The notes beneath the pieces are model-generated. The model had not been told where the DNA came from. It saw only the letters and a program-made list of their open reading frames with translations, and did not search any database. The position numbers and the translations under genes are program-made. From Dietzia aurantiaca (GTDB taxonomy: Bacteria; Actinomycetota; Actinomycetes; Mycobacteriales; Mycobacteriaceae): a DNA stretch of 64,000 nucleotides. Positions within the stretch are counted from its first letter, which is position 1. Each line of letters begins with the position of its first letter. Location: the NCBI RefSeq assembly GCF_021033825.1, contig NZ_JAIFXZ010000010.1, forward strand, positions 1 through 64,000, given 5' to 3'. Positions 22,618 to 31,190 of the stretch are shown here, one piece after another.

Positions 22618-22623
22618 TACGAT
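22618..22623 (+). promoter_or_regulatory. Candidate -10 box of the tRNA-Arg gene
   Basis: TACGAT fits TANNNT and lies 76 nt upstream of the mature tRNA 5' end. No clear -35 is seen. Confidence 0.3.
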
Positions 22624-22699
22624 CAGTCTCGCTGTTCGAGAGGTGCCACCCACGTGGTGGGGCCCGAGAGCCGCCTCCGGTCTCCACGGCCGGTATCCC

Positions 22700-22772
22700 G
22701 CCCTCGTAGCTCAGGGGATAGAGCGTTGGTTTCCGGTACCAAAGGTCAGGGGTTCGATTCCCTTCGGGGGCA
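22700..22772 (+). tRNA. tRNA-Arg (anticodon CCG)
   Basis: The cloverleaf is complete. The acceptor GCCCTCG pairs with CGGGGGC, with one T-G wobble. The D arm is GCTC/GAGC. The anticodon stem TTGGT/ACCAA closes the loop TTCCGGT, giving anticodon CCG for CGG codons. The T arm AGGGG-TTCGATT-CCCTT follows. The discriminator base is A, and the 3' CCA is not encoded. Confidence 0.95.
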
Positions 22773-22775
22773 CAA

Positions 22776-22827
22776 CCGAAATAGCGGGAGGGCCCGGGCA
22801 GATGCCCGGGCCCTCCCGCTATTTCGG
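22776..22827. terminator. Perfect 25-bp inverted repeat after tRNA-Arg
   Basis: Arms at 22776-22800 and 22803-22827 are exact complements with only GA between them; in RNA the tip would open to a 4-6 nt loop. It lies 3 nt after the tRNA and 25 nt from the stop of the convergent marR-type gene, so it can act in both directions. There is no run of T, as is common in actinobacteria. Confidence 0.85.
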
Positions 22828-22852
22828 GCCCATCGGGTCCACTCGGTTGGTT

Positions 22853-23332
22853 TCAGCTGGGCAGCGTGATCCCGTCGACCTGGTCGATACGCGCGACGAC
22901 CCGCTCATAGATGTCGGTCAGCATCCGCACCTCATCGTCGCTGATCACGTCGACGAACAGTTCCCGGACCTTCTCCACGTGCTTGGGCGCGACGGAACCA
23001 ATCGCCTCGGCCCCCTGTTCGGTCAGCGTGACGATGGTGCCGCGTCCGTCCTCGGCGCACTCGGTCTTGGCGACCAGTCCGCGACCCTCCATTCGCCTGA
23101 CCTGATGGGACACGCGGCTACGGTCCCAGCCGAGGGCCGCGCCGAGGTCACGGGCACGGAGTCCACCGCGTTCGGACTCGCTGAGGCTCACCAGCACGGC
23201 GTAATCCGACTGCGACATCGAAGCATCCCGCTGTAGCTGGCGCTCGACTGCGAGGTCCAGCAGCTGATTCATGTCCCGGTACCTCCGCCACATGCGCTGC
23301 TCGTCATCGTTCAACCAGCGTGTCTCGCTCAT
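22853..23332 (-). CDS. MarR family transcriptional regulator
   Basis: A 159-residue winged-helix repressor-type protein. The DNA-binding region reads LRARDLGAALGWDRSRVSHQVRRMEGRGLV, followed by the wing around AEDGRGTIVTLTEQG. It starts at the ATG of MSETRWLNDDEQ; an in-frame upstream start would add an unrelated Pro-rich stretch. It is convergent with tRNA-Arg. The nearest candidate targets are its own promoter and the nuclease genes upstream of it, but nothing in the sequence proves this. Confidence 0.85.
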   Translation of the reverse strand: MSETRWLNDDEQRMWRRYRDMNQLLDLAVERQLQRDASMSQSDYAVLVSLSESERGGLRARDLGAALGWDRSRVSHQVRRMEGRGLVAKTECAEDGRGTIVTLTEQGAEAIGSVAPKHVEKVRELFVDVISDDEVRMLTDIYERVVARIDQVDGITLPS

Positions 23333-23407
23333 ACGACCATTCAAGCACGGGCGGGGGCCGGTCCCGGCGTCAGGCATCGCCGCGCCGACGCGGTTTGATA
23401 GCGGTGT

Positions 23408-26080
23408 TCACTCCGGACTCTGGCCGGATCGACGCATCACATGGGTACGCGCGCCACCGATCCCTGCGAACCTCGCCCGGTCACAGGTGAGCACGATGAC
23501 CTGGGAGGTCGTCGCTGCGGCGGCGATGACGGCCCCCATGGTCAGTCGGCGTGTGGGGTCGGTGTAACCCATCGTGTCGTCTAGGAACACCGGCACCCCG
23601 TCCGTGCCGACGAGGCGGGCACAAGCGATCCGGACGATGACCGCCAACTGTTCCCTGGCGCCGCCGGACAGCGAGTCGTAGTTCACGGTGACGCCGCCGA
23701 TCCTGCGCGAGAGGATCGTCAGGTCATCGCCGAGCAGCACGTCGAACTCCCGGCCGTACACCAGAGCACCGAGCTCTACGACCGCTCGATGAAAGGGCTC
23801 CTGGTAGGCGCGCATCGCCTCGGAACGGCGCGTGGTCAGGGTGCGGTGCAGCAGGTCGGCTGCGCGGGCGCGACGCCACAGTGCGCCGTTCTCGCGCTCC
23901 GCCTCGTCGAGCTCCCGCTCGGCGGCCGAGACATCGCCCAGACGTCCCTGATCACCGATCGCGTTCACCCGCCCCAGCGCGGTGGCCACCGCGCCGGCGG
24001 ACTCGCGCTCCTCATTCCGCAGTGTCGCAAGCGACGCCCGGGCGTTCTCCAGCAACTCCGGAGGAGCGTCGGACAGCGCCTCATCGAGAGATGCGCGAGC
24101 CACCCGCGCGGATTCCCGGGCCTCCTCGAGCCTGGCTCGGGTCAGCTCCTCGGCTCCGGCCAGCTCCGCGTCCGCCGTGACCGCGCGGGCCGCGTCGAGG
24201 ACCCGGGCCCGTTCTTCGAGCCGCGACTCCCCCTCCTCGGCCAGCGCGATTCGCGTGGCGTACGCCGTGCGGATGGTCTCCGCCTCGGTCGCCGCTGCGC
24301 GATCCTCCGCCCGCCGCGAGGACAGGGTGTCTTCCGCCTGAGCCGCCACGACCACGGGGTCGGACTCCGGACCTTCGTCCGCAGCCGCGCCGGATCCGAT
24401 GTCCGGCGACGTCCCCTCCGCCGCCCGGTCCGCCACTACTTCGGGGTCTTCCGCGGCCTCGTCCGCGCCGAGCCGCTCTCGTAGAGCGTCCCTTCGGGCA
24501 CCGAGATCGTCGAGAGTCTCCCCGCTGAGCAGGTCCGCCCGCCTCCGGCGCAACGCCTCGACCTGGGCGCGCAGTGCGTCGGCGCGTCGAGCGCGGTCCT
24601 CCGCCTCCTCCCGATCCGCCACCGCGTGCTTCCCGAGTTGCGCGGCCAGACGCGCCCGCGCCGAGGCCTCCTCGCGGCGCACGGTGTCCGTATCGCCGGC
24701 CGGCACCACGGTCAGCGAGAGATCTCCCACCTCGAAGACGGTGTCCTCGACGATGCGTTGGGACCATCCGGGGCCAGCGTCTCGCGTCTCGCCGGAGACG
24801 ACGACCTCGCCACTGCCCGCGACTTCGACAGTCGGAGCGCTTGCATTGCTGCGCACGACGGCTTCCCGCAGCGTCTCATCCGCAGACCGGATCTCGTTGA
24901 CCGCGTCGGCCGAGATCTCCATCTCGGAAAGCTGCGTCACGGTGACCGCCAGGTCGTCGCCGACGGACGTGGCGGTCTCGATGAGCTGCTCGAGTCGCGT
25001 GAGCTCTCTGCGGCGGTGCTCGCGGTCCCGGGCCGCGCGGGCCTCGTCGAGGTGCGCCCGCGCTCGTGTGAGATCCGCCTCGGCCGCCTCCAATGCCGAC
25101 CGTGCCGCCTTGGCACGCTCCTCGGCCGGTGCCAGGCGCTCTCCCTCGGTGTCGACGGCGGCGCGAGCATCTGCGGCTCTGCGGCGTTCCCGCCCGACCT
25201 CCTCGACAAGCGTCGCTCGTTCCCGGCTGCCGCGCACAGCCGCATCGTGGTCGGCGGCCGCCCGATCGACCTCGGTGTCCGCGGCGGAACTGATCTGCCT
25301 CCGATCGGCCACCACCAGCCCGGCTGCCTCCAGCCGCGACACCTCCGACTCCACGGTCCTCAGGGACTCGGTGTGGGCCCGGTGCACCGCCGCCTGCGCG
25401 GCATGATCGTCAACAGCCGCGTCCAGCTCGGCGTGGCCGGCCCGGGCGGCGGACAGCGCCGCGCGTGCCTCAGCCAGCCGGGCCTCCGACCTGGCCAGCT
25501 CGCCGGTCGGCTCCCCTCGCCGCGTCGTGAGATAGCGATTGCGTTCCTCCGCGACCCGCGAGATCAGGTTGTCGTCCCCCGTCGGGTCCTCACCACCGGC
25601 CGCCGCGTCGAGAGCCCGACGCAAGGAGTCCATTCCCCTGGCCGCGTCAACCTGCCCGATCGGCTCGTCCTGGGCGATGCGCAGCGCCCGCCAGAGCGAG
25701 CGATCGACTCGTCGTTCCAGCAGATCCCGTACGTGATCGTGCGCGTCGTCTCCCGACATTGCCTGCCGGGCCGACCCGGGGAACTCCAGGGACGTCCGCT
25801 TACCCCGGACGAACTCCTTGCGATAGAGCATCCGTTGGTCGTCGATCGTGAACTCGGCCTCGACCACCACCGGAACATCCCTGCCCACCGGACTGGACGC
25901 CTTGACGTCCGCCCGACCGGACGAGGCCTTGTGCTCGAGAAGCATGTCGAGCGCATCCATGAGGCTGGTCTTTCCCGACTCGTTGGGCCCCTCGACCACG
26001 AGGACCCCGCGGTTCGGGACCTCGACCTCCTCGCGGGTCACGCCCCGGAAGTCCTCGAGCATCAACCGGTGCAGGATCAT
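23408..26080 (-). CDS. SbcC/Rad50/YhaN-like AAA ATPase without a zinc hook
   Basis: An 890-residue SMC-like ATPase, probable partner of the SbcD-like nuclease in DNA end processing. The N-terminal P-loop GPNESGKTSLMDALDMLL is near residues 34-45. Coiled coils rich in Ala, Arg and Glu run from about 170 to 390 and 470 to 740. The signature DSLSGGAREQLAV is near residue 803 and Walker B VPVFLDDTMGYTD near 830. Cysteines are absent from the coiled-coil region, so the CxxC zinc hook of Rad50/SbcC is missing. A short beta-rich segment (about residues 417-463) sits where the hook would be. The start MILHRLMLEDFRG overlaps the sbcD-like stop as ATGA. Confidence 0.85.
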   Translation of the reverse strand: MILHRLMLEDFRGVTREEVEVPNRGVLVVEGPNESGKTSLMDALDMLLEHKASSGRADVKASSPVGRDVPVVVEAEFTIDDQRMLYRKEFVRGKRTSLEFPGSARQAMSGDDAHDHVRDLLERRVDRSLWRALRIAQDEPIGQVDAARGMDSLRRALDAAAGGEDPTGDDNLISRVAEERNRYLTTRRGEPTGELARSEARLAEARAALSAARAGHAELDAAVDDHAAQAAVHRAHTESLRTVESEVSRLEAAGLVVADRRQISSAADTEVDRAAADHDAAVRGSRERATLVEEVGRERRRAADARAAVDTEGERLAPAEERAKAARSALEAAEADLTRARAHLDEARAARDREHRRRELTRLEQLIETATSVGDDLAVTVTQLSEMEISADAVNEIRSADETLREAVVRSNASAPTVEVAGSGEVVVSGETRDAGPGWSQRIVEDTVFEVGDLSLTVVPAGDTDTVRREEASARARLAAQLGKHAVADREEAEDRARRADALRAQVEALRRRRADLLSGETLDDLGARRDALRERLGADEAAEDPEVVADRAAEGTSPDIGSGAAADEGPESDPVVVAAQAEDTLSSRRAEDRAAATEAETIRTAYATRIALAEEGESRLEERARVLDAARAVTADAELAGAEELTRARLEEARESARVARASLDEALSDAPPELLENARASLATLRNEERESAGAVATALGRVNAIGDQGRLGDVSAAERELDEAERENGALWRRARAADLLHRTLTTRRSEAMRAYQEPFHRAVVELGALVYGREFDVLLGDDLTILSRRIGGVTVNYDSLSGGAREQLAVIVRIACARLVGTDGVPVFLDDTMGYTDPTRRLTMGAVIAAAATTSQVIVLTCDRARFAGIGGARTHVMRRSGQSPE

Positions 26081-27264
26081 CGCGTCCCCCCGTCCACGAA
26101 TCGGTACAGCAGGCTGAGTGCATGCCCGGCGTCCTCGGCCTCCGACCCACCGGCCGAGGCCATCTCCATCAGGTCCGCCACCGCCCGCCCCGCGTACCCG
26201 TCGACGAGGTCGGTGAGATCGGTGTCGTCCGCACGCACGACCAGGTGGGTGCGCGTCTCGCGGAGGTAGGCGCATGCGAACAGCGCCGACCACCGGTCCA
26301 CCTCCTCGTCGATCCGCGCACGCAGGGCGACACCGACGGTGCCGGTCAGCCCCAGCTTCAGCACCGTGCGGGGCTTGTCCTCGATCGCCTCGATCCGCGT
26401 GGCGAGCGCATCCAGGTCCGCGTCCGTGTCGATCTGCGCGTTGAGCGCGAGGAATGACCAACGACCGGTCCGCAGGGGTGTCACCGTGGAACCGCCACGC
26501 CGGCCACCCGGGAGCGCGCGCTCGAGCTCGACGAGCAGGGCGTGGCCGGAATCCTTCTCCACATCGTCGAAGTCCGTCGTCTCGGGGCTTCCCGAGAACC
26601 AGACCCGCTCCCCCGAGCCCACGCGGGTGACCGAATGGCGATCACCGAGGGCCACATAGTCGAGCCGCCCGGAGTCGACGGCCTGCTCGAGCGCGGACAC
26701 GGCGATCGCCTCCACCGAGGGCGAGTGCCCGCCGAAGACCTCGTCGGTTCCACCGTGTGCCACCAGCACGCGCAGCGCCGCGGACGGCTCGAGGGATTCC
26801 AGCAACGTGGGCAGGCGGGAGGGATCAGGCCGCTTGGAGGTCCACGGGATGCCGACCACCTCGACTCCCGGGAGAACCTCGACCGGGCCGGATCCGTCGA
26901 GAACGACGACGGCGCCGCCCTCGACCGCCGACGAGAAGTCCCGACACCGCAGGACCGACGACACATCCAGCGGATCGTGATTGCCCGGCAGCACGAGGAC
27001 GGGGACGGGGAACGACGCCAACACCTCGGCCGCGCGGAGCACCACGGACCTGGGGACTGCGTTGTCCTCGAACGCATCACCGGCCACGACGATGAACTGC
27101 GCACCGTACTCCGTGGCGAGACCACCGAGCGATTCAACCGCGGCCAGCCGGTCCGCGGTATAGACGGCCTGCGACTCGTCCCCCAGGAACCTCCTGGTCA
27201 TGCCGAGCTGCCAGTCGGCCGAGTGGAGGAATCGAACGGTGTGGCCGTCCCGTGGGGTGGTCAT
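26077..27264 (-). CDS. SbcD/Mre11-like metallophosphoesterase (DNA exonuclease)
   Basis: The 395-residue calcineurin-like phosphoesterase carries the metal motifs in order: FLHSADWQLG (motif I, D-x-H variant), VVAGDAFEDN (II), VLPGNHDPLD (III), VLVAHGGTDE (IV) and VALGDRHS (V). A C-terminal domain of about 130 residues follows. Such proteins are Mn-dependent exo/endonucleases that act with an SMC-like ATPase, here the next gene. A TACGAT box 6 nt upstream of the ATG predicts a leaderless transcript separate from the SWIM gene. Confidence 0.85.
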   Translation of the reverse strand: MTTPRDGHTVRFLHSADWQLGMTRRFLGDESQAVYTADRLAAVESLGGLATEYGAQFIVVAGDAFEDNAVPRSVVLRAAEVLASFPVPVLVLPGNHDPLDVSSVLRCRDFSSAVEGGAVVVLDGSGPVEVLPGVEVVGIPWTSKRPDPSRLPTLLESLEPSAALRVLVAHGGTDEVFGGHSPSVEAIAVSALEQAVDSGRLDYVALGDRHSVTRVGSGERVWFSGSPETTDFDDVEKDSGHALLVELERALPGGRRGGSTVTPLRTGRWSFLALNAQIDTDADLDALATRIEAIEDKPRTVLKLGLTGTVGVALRARIDEEVDRWSALFACAYLRETRTHLVVRADDTDLTDLVDGYAGRAVADLMEMASAGGSEAEDAGHALSLLYRFVDGGTR

Positions 27265-27270
27265 GGTCGC

Positions 27271-27276
27271 ATCGTA
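27271..27276 (-). promoter_or_regulatory. -10 box of the sbcD-like gene (leaderless)
   Basis: TACGAT on the minus strand ends 6 nt before the ATG, in the 50-nt gap after the SWIM gene. Confidence 0.5.
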
Positions 27277-27314
27277 GGTCGCGGGTACGACAGCGGTCCC
27301 GGACGGCTCTGCCG

Positions 27315-28073
27315 TCAGCGCGATCGGTAGTCGCCGAACGCGTCGAGGAAGTCCTCGAGATCGGCGACCACGCGCAACTGCTCGAGCGGGTCGTTGGTCG
27401 CGGCGGCGGCCATTCTTCTGGTGACCGGGGCGTCCAGCAGATCCTCGAGCCCGGCCGGTGCGGGCGAGGGCACCGTCGGCAGTAGCGGGTCACTGCCCCA
27501 CAGACTCTCCTCAACATCGACGCCCACCGTGTCGCCCTCGCCGCCGGGGCCCCTCAGTACCGCTCCCAACTGGTGGGCGCCCAGTCCACGCAACTCGAAC
27601 ATCACCTGGGGCGAGGCGTCCCACCACTCGACCATGATGTACGCCGCCGCCAGGACGTGCCGACAGGGCCCGGGCTGCACAGGGCAGTGGCACGAGTAGG
27701 AGGTGGCGCCGTGGAGCGCGGGCAGCAGTAGGAAGCCGATCGTGTCCGAGAATTCCCCGGCCAACGCGCCGAGCACCCCGTTCTCCTCCTGCCGAAGGGC
27801 CGTGCGGAGAGCCTCCGAGTCCGTCTCGTCCAGGGGTGCGAACGTGAACTCGACCGTGAAGGGCTCGGGTCTCGAGCTCTCGACATCGCAGCGGACCGTC
27901 CGGCCCGAGTGTCCCAGGGACAGGACCTTGTCCTTGCGCGCGTCGGTCCGGGCGAGGTGCGCTGCCCCGCGGGAGACCAGGGATTCGAGATCGCTGACCC
28001 ACCGCCTGGCCCACATGTGCGCGCCGAACTGCCCGGCACGGGAGCGTGCCTCGATTCCCCGTCCGCTCTTCAC
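27315..28073 (-). CDS. SWIM zinc-finger protein
   Basis: A 252-residue protein with the SWIM pattern CHCPVQPGPCRHVLAAAY (CxCx6CxH) near residues 127-144. SWIM domains bind zinc and are found in proteins acting on DNA or protein partners. The N-terminal part (FGAHMWARRWVSDLESLV) resembles other actinobacterial SWIM proteins encoded beside SNF2 helicases. It overlaps the SNF2 gene stop by 4 nt, so the two are translationally coupled and probably act together. Confidence 0.85.
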   Translation of the reverse strand: MKSGRGIEARSRAGQFGAHMWARRWVSDLESLVSRGAAHLARTDARKDKVLSLGHSGRTVRCDVESSRPEPFTVEFTFAPLDETDSEALRTALRQEENGVLGALAGEFSDTIGFLLLPALHGATSYSCHCPVQPGPCRHVLAAAYIMVEWWDASPQVMFELRGLGAHQLGAVLRGPGGEGDTVGVDVEESLWGSDPLLPTVPSPAPAGLEDLLDAPVTRRMAAAATNDPLEQLRVVADLEDFLDAFGDYRSR

Positions 28074-31033
28074 GGTTCTTCCACCCCCTCATCGGTGAGG
28101 GCGACCAGCGCGCCCAGCTCCGCGTCGTCCAGCTCGGTCAACGCTCCGGCCATCGGCCCCAGGGTCAGCTCCGCCAGATCCCGCTTGGCCTCCAGGAGTT
28201 CGTCGATGCGATCCTCCACCGTCCCGGGGGCGACCAACGTCCGTACCTGGACCACCCGGGACTGGCCGATGCGGTGCACGCGGTCCGTGGCCTGGTTCTC
28301 CACCGCCGGGTTCCACCACCGGTCCAGGTGCACGACGTGGTTGGCCTCGGTCAGGGTCAGACCTGTGCCGCCGGCGCGCAGCGACGCGAGCATCACCGGG
28401 GGGCCACCAGGACTCTGGAACCCGCGGACCATCTCGGTCCGGGCCGCGGCGGTGACGCCGCCGTGCAGAAACGGCACCGCCGCGGCGGCCCGACGCTCCA
28501 GCATCGGGAGGATGAGGTCCCCGAAAGCCCGGTACTGGGTGAACAGCAGGACCTTCTCGTCGCTGGCGAGGATCTCGGTCAGCACCTCGTCGAGCGCGGC
28601 GAGTTTTCCCGACCTGTGTCGCCCTCCGCGAAGGAGGGCCGAACCGTCGCCGAGATAGTGGGCGGGATGGTTGCAGACCTGCTTGAGCGCCGTGAGCCCG
28701 GACAGGATGGCACCTTTCCGAGCGGCGCCCTCCGACTCCTTGACCTGTTCCAGCATGTCCTCGACCACCGCGCGGTACAGGGTCGCCTGCTCGCGCGTCA
28801 GGGGGGCGTCCACCCGGATGTGCTGCTTCTCCGGCAGATCGGAGACCACCCGCGGATCCGACTTGAGCCTGCGAAGGACGAACGGCCCCGCGAGCGCCCG
28901 GAGCCGGGACGCCGCGGCCTCGTCGCGATGGGATTCGATCGGCACCGCGAACCGCGCACGAAAGGTGCTCGCCGATCCCAGGGCCCCGGGGTTGGCGAAC
29001 TCCAGGACCGCGCGGAGCTCATCGAGTCGGTTCTCGACCGGGGTGCCGGTGAGCGCGATCCGGTGCTCGGCGGGGATCGCCATGAGCGCCCGCGATACGC
29101 CGGTCGACGGATTCTTGATGGTCTGCGCCTCGTCCGCCACGAGCCGGCGCCACGGCACCTCGGACAGCATGTCGACGTCCCGGGCAGCCGTGCCGTACGA
29201 GGTCAGCACCAGATCGGCTGCTGCGAGCCGCTCGGCCGCCCCCTCGTCACGATCGCGCTCAGGTCCGTGATGGGTCGTCACCGACAGCTCCGGCGCGAAC
29301 GTCGACGCCTCTCTGGCCCACGTGGACAGCAGGGTCAGTGGCGCGACGACCAGGGTCGGGCCGACCCGACAGGTCGGCTCGCCGGTCGGGTCCACGGCGC
29401 CCACCTCGGAGGCGGCGAGGGCGAGCACCTGCATCGTCTTGCCCAGCCCCATGTCGTCCGCGAGGACCGCACCGGTATCGGCGCGCGAGAGCGCGGTGAG
29501 CCAGCGCAACCCCTCGAGTTGGTACGGGCGTAGAGTCGCCCGGAACCAGTCGGGAAGATCGACCACGATCGACGACGACGAGGGGATCCAATCCAGGGTC
29601 GGGGGCGCGTTCACCTCGACGCCCTCGGCCTCTTCCGACATCAGCGCCGCCGCGAGCGCGGGGGCGGTCATCCGGCCGCCCCTGCGCGCGGCGAGGAAAC
29701 GGGCCGCACGACGCAGTGCTCCGGAGTCCGCCCGTACCCACTGCCCGCGGAGTCTGACCAGATCCGACGCGGTGTCCAGGAGCATCTGCACCTCGGTGGG
29801 GTCCAGCGGCTCGTCGTCGACGATCATCTCCCAGTTGACATCGCTGAGCTGGTCCACACCGAGCCGCCTACCCGAGTCGACGGTCTCGGTCCCCGGCTCC
29901 GACACCACGACACGCACCGCGGTGCGGACCCGCGTCCATGCCCGCGGGAGCAGGACCTCGACGCCCCGGCCCCGCAGGGTCTCCACACCCTCGTCGACCA
30001 GCTCCACCACGAGCTCGGTGGGAAGGAGCAGATCCGGTCCGCCCCGCGCCGGGATCGCCCGTCCCAGCGGGGGCCACGACCGGACGGCCCTCTCGACGAC
30101 GTCGCCCACCGCATCCGTGACCACCGAGGGATCCGGCAGCTCGGCGTAGGGGCGGAGCGAATCGGTGCCGGTCCGCACGAGGACCTCGAGGCGCCACAGG
30201 ACCTCACCCCCGCCCTCGCCCGTGGAGGGGTCGTCGGAGGTCTCCCCCGCATCGTCGCCGAACCGGGGCTCGACGATGCGGAACACCACTTCCACGTCCC
30301 GGGCCGCGGCCGCCCGACCGAACTCCGCCACGGCGCCGGCCAGCGCCTGGCCGCCGGAGGGCACGTCCGCGCCGGTGATCAGTGCCGTGCCCAGCGCGCT
30401 GCGGCGATCCCTGGCAAGTGGCGCGAGCGCCATGCGCGCATGCTGGTCCGTGAGCGCGTCGAGCAGTCGATCCAACTCTTCGCGGCTCGTGACCAGTCCA
30501 TGACACCGGGACAGGCACTCCGCGGCCCATGCACTCACGACCGGTGACGCCGCCAGCGACCATCCGGCCACCCAGCCGCCCTCGAAACGACTGAGTTCCG
30601 GAACGAGATGCCCCGACCGGACGAAGGCACCGACCCCGGCCGACAGCGCGGCCAGGGCCCGTAGCGCCGCGCCCGCCCAGAGCGCTCCGCCCTCTCCAAC
30701 CCGGGTACCACCGGGGCGCCCGGCGCCCACGGGGGGTTCACCGGCCTCGAGGAGCCGACACAGATCGATGGCGGCGCCGACCGAGATGCGGATCCCCGGG
30801 ACCCGCGCCTCGCGGACCCTACCCTCGACGGGAACGCGCACACCGATCTTGTGGGTGAGCGAATACCGCTCGAGGAACTCGACGACCGCCGCGGGTGCCC
30901 CGGCCCGCCCCACCGCCGTCACCGATCCGGCCGGCGCAACGGAACCCGGCCGCCGCAACCCCGTCTCACACCAAAGACCGACGGACCCCGACTGCCACAC
31001 GGCGTGCAGGCGCGGTTCGGGTGTCTGGGTCAC
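28070..31033 (-). CDS. SNF2-family DEAD/DEAH-box helicase (HelZ-like)
   Basis: About 987 residues. The N-terminal half is the poorly conserved region of bacterial SNF2 proteins. The C-terminal half has the full helicase set: LADDMGLGKTMQ (P-loop, near 525), DEAQ in VADEAQTIKN (near 634), LTGTPVENRLDEL, and motifs V-VI in AGGTGLTLTEANHVVHLDRW and DRVHRIGQSR (near 920). It is a DNA translocase likely to remodel nucleoprotein; the substrate is unknown. The start is uncertain: GTG codons at 31039 and 31033 are both possible and neither has a Shine-Dalgarno. It resembles M. tuberculosis HelZ, also paired with a SWIM gene. Confidence 0.88.
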   Translation of the reverse strand: MTQTPEPRLHAVWQSGSVGLWCETGLRRPGSVAPAGSVTAVGRAGAPAAVVEFLERYSLTHKIGVRVPVEGRVREARVPGIRISVGAAIDLCRLLEAGEPPVGAGRPGGTRVGEGGALWAGAALRALAALSAGVGAFVRSGHLVPELSRFEGGWVAGWSLAASPVVSAWAAECLSRCHGLVTSREELDRLLDALTDQHARMALAPLARDRRSALGTALITGADVPSGGQALAGAVAEFGRAAAARDVEVVFRIVEPRFGDDAGETSDDPSTGEGGGEVLWRLEVLVRTGTDSLRPYAELPDPSVVTDAVGDVVERAVRSWPPLGRAIPARGGPDLLLPTELVVELVDEGVETLRGRGVEVLLPRAWTRVRTAVRVVVSEPGTETVDSGRRLGVDQLSDVNWEMIVDDEPLDPTEVQMLLDTASDLVRLRGQWVRADSGALRRAARFLAARRGGRMTAPALAAALMSEEAEGVEVNAPPTLDWIPSSSSIVVDLPDWFRATLRPYQLEGLRWLTALSRADTGAVLADDMGLGKTMQVLALAASEVGAVDPTGEPTCRVGPTLVVAPLTLLSTWAREASTFAPELSVTTHHGPERDRDEGAAERLAAADLVLTSYGTAARDVDMLSEVPWRRLVADEAQTIKNPSTGVSRALMAIPAEHRIALTGTPVENRLDELRAVLEFANPGALGSASTFRARFAVPIESHRDEAAASRLRALAGPFVLRRLKSDPRVVSDLPEKQHIRVDAPLTREQATLYRAVVEDMLEQVKESEGAARKGAILSGLTALKQVCNHPAHYLGDGSALLRGGRHRSGKLAALDEVLTEILASDEKVLLFTQYRAFGDLILPMLERRAAAAVPFLHGGVTAAARTEMVRGFQSPGGPPVMLASLRAGGTGLTLTEANHVVHLDRWWNPAVENQATDRVHRIGQSRVVQVRTLVAPGTVEDRIDELLEAKRDLAELTLGPMAGALTELDDAELGALVALTDEGVEEP

Positions 31034-31190
31034 GCCCACATGTAAGCACGCAGGTCCGACATCGGGTCGGCGAGGACCCCGGCGACCCGTCGTCGTCGTC
31101 CTTTCCACAGGCCCGGCCACCTCCACAGGCCCCGCCCTCTCCGCCCCTCGACGCGCAGGTCGGGCGCGACCGCGCACGCATACTCACCCC

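Noticed and set aside
26081-26461. 127-residue N-terminal extension of the SbcC-like ATPase
   Set aside because: It overlaps the sbcD-like coding region in another frame and is Arg/Gly-rich. The ATGA junction and the family start MILHRLMLEDFRG argue against it.
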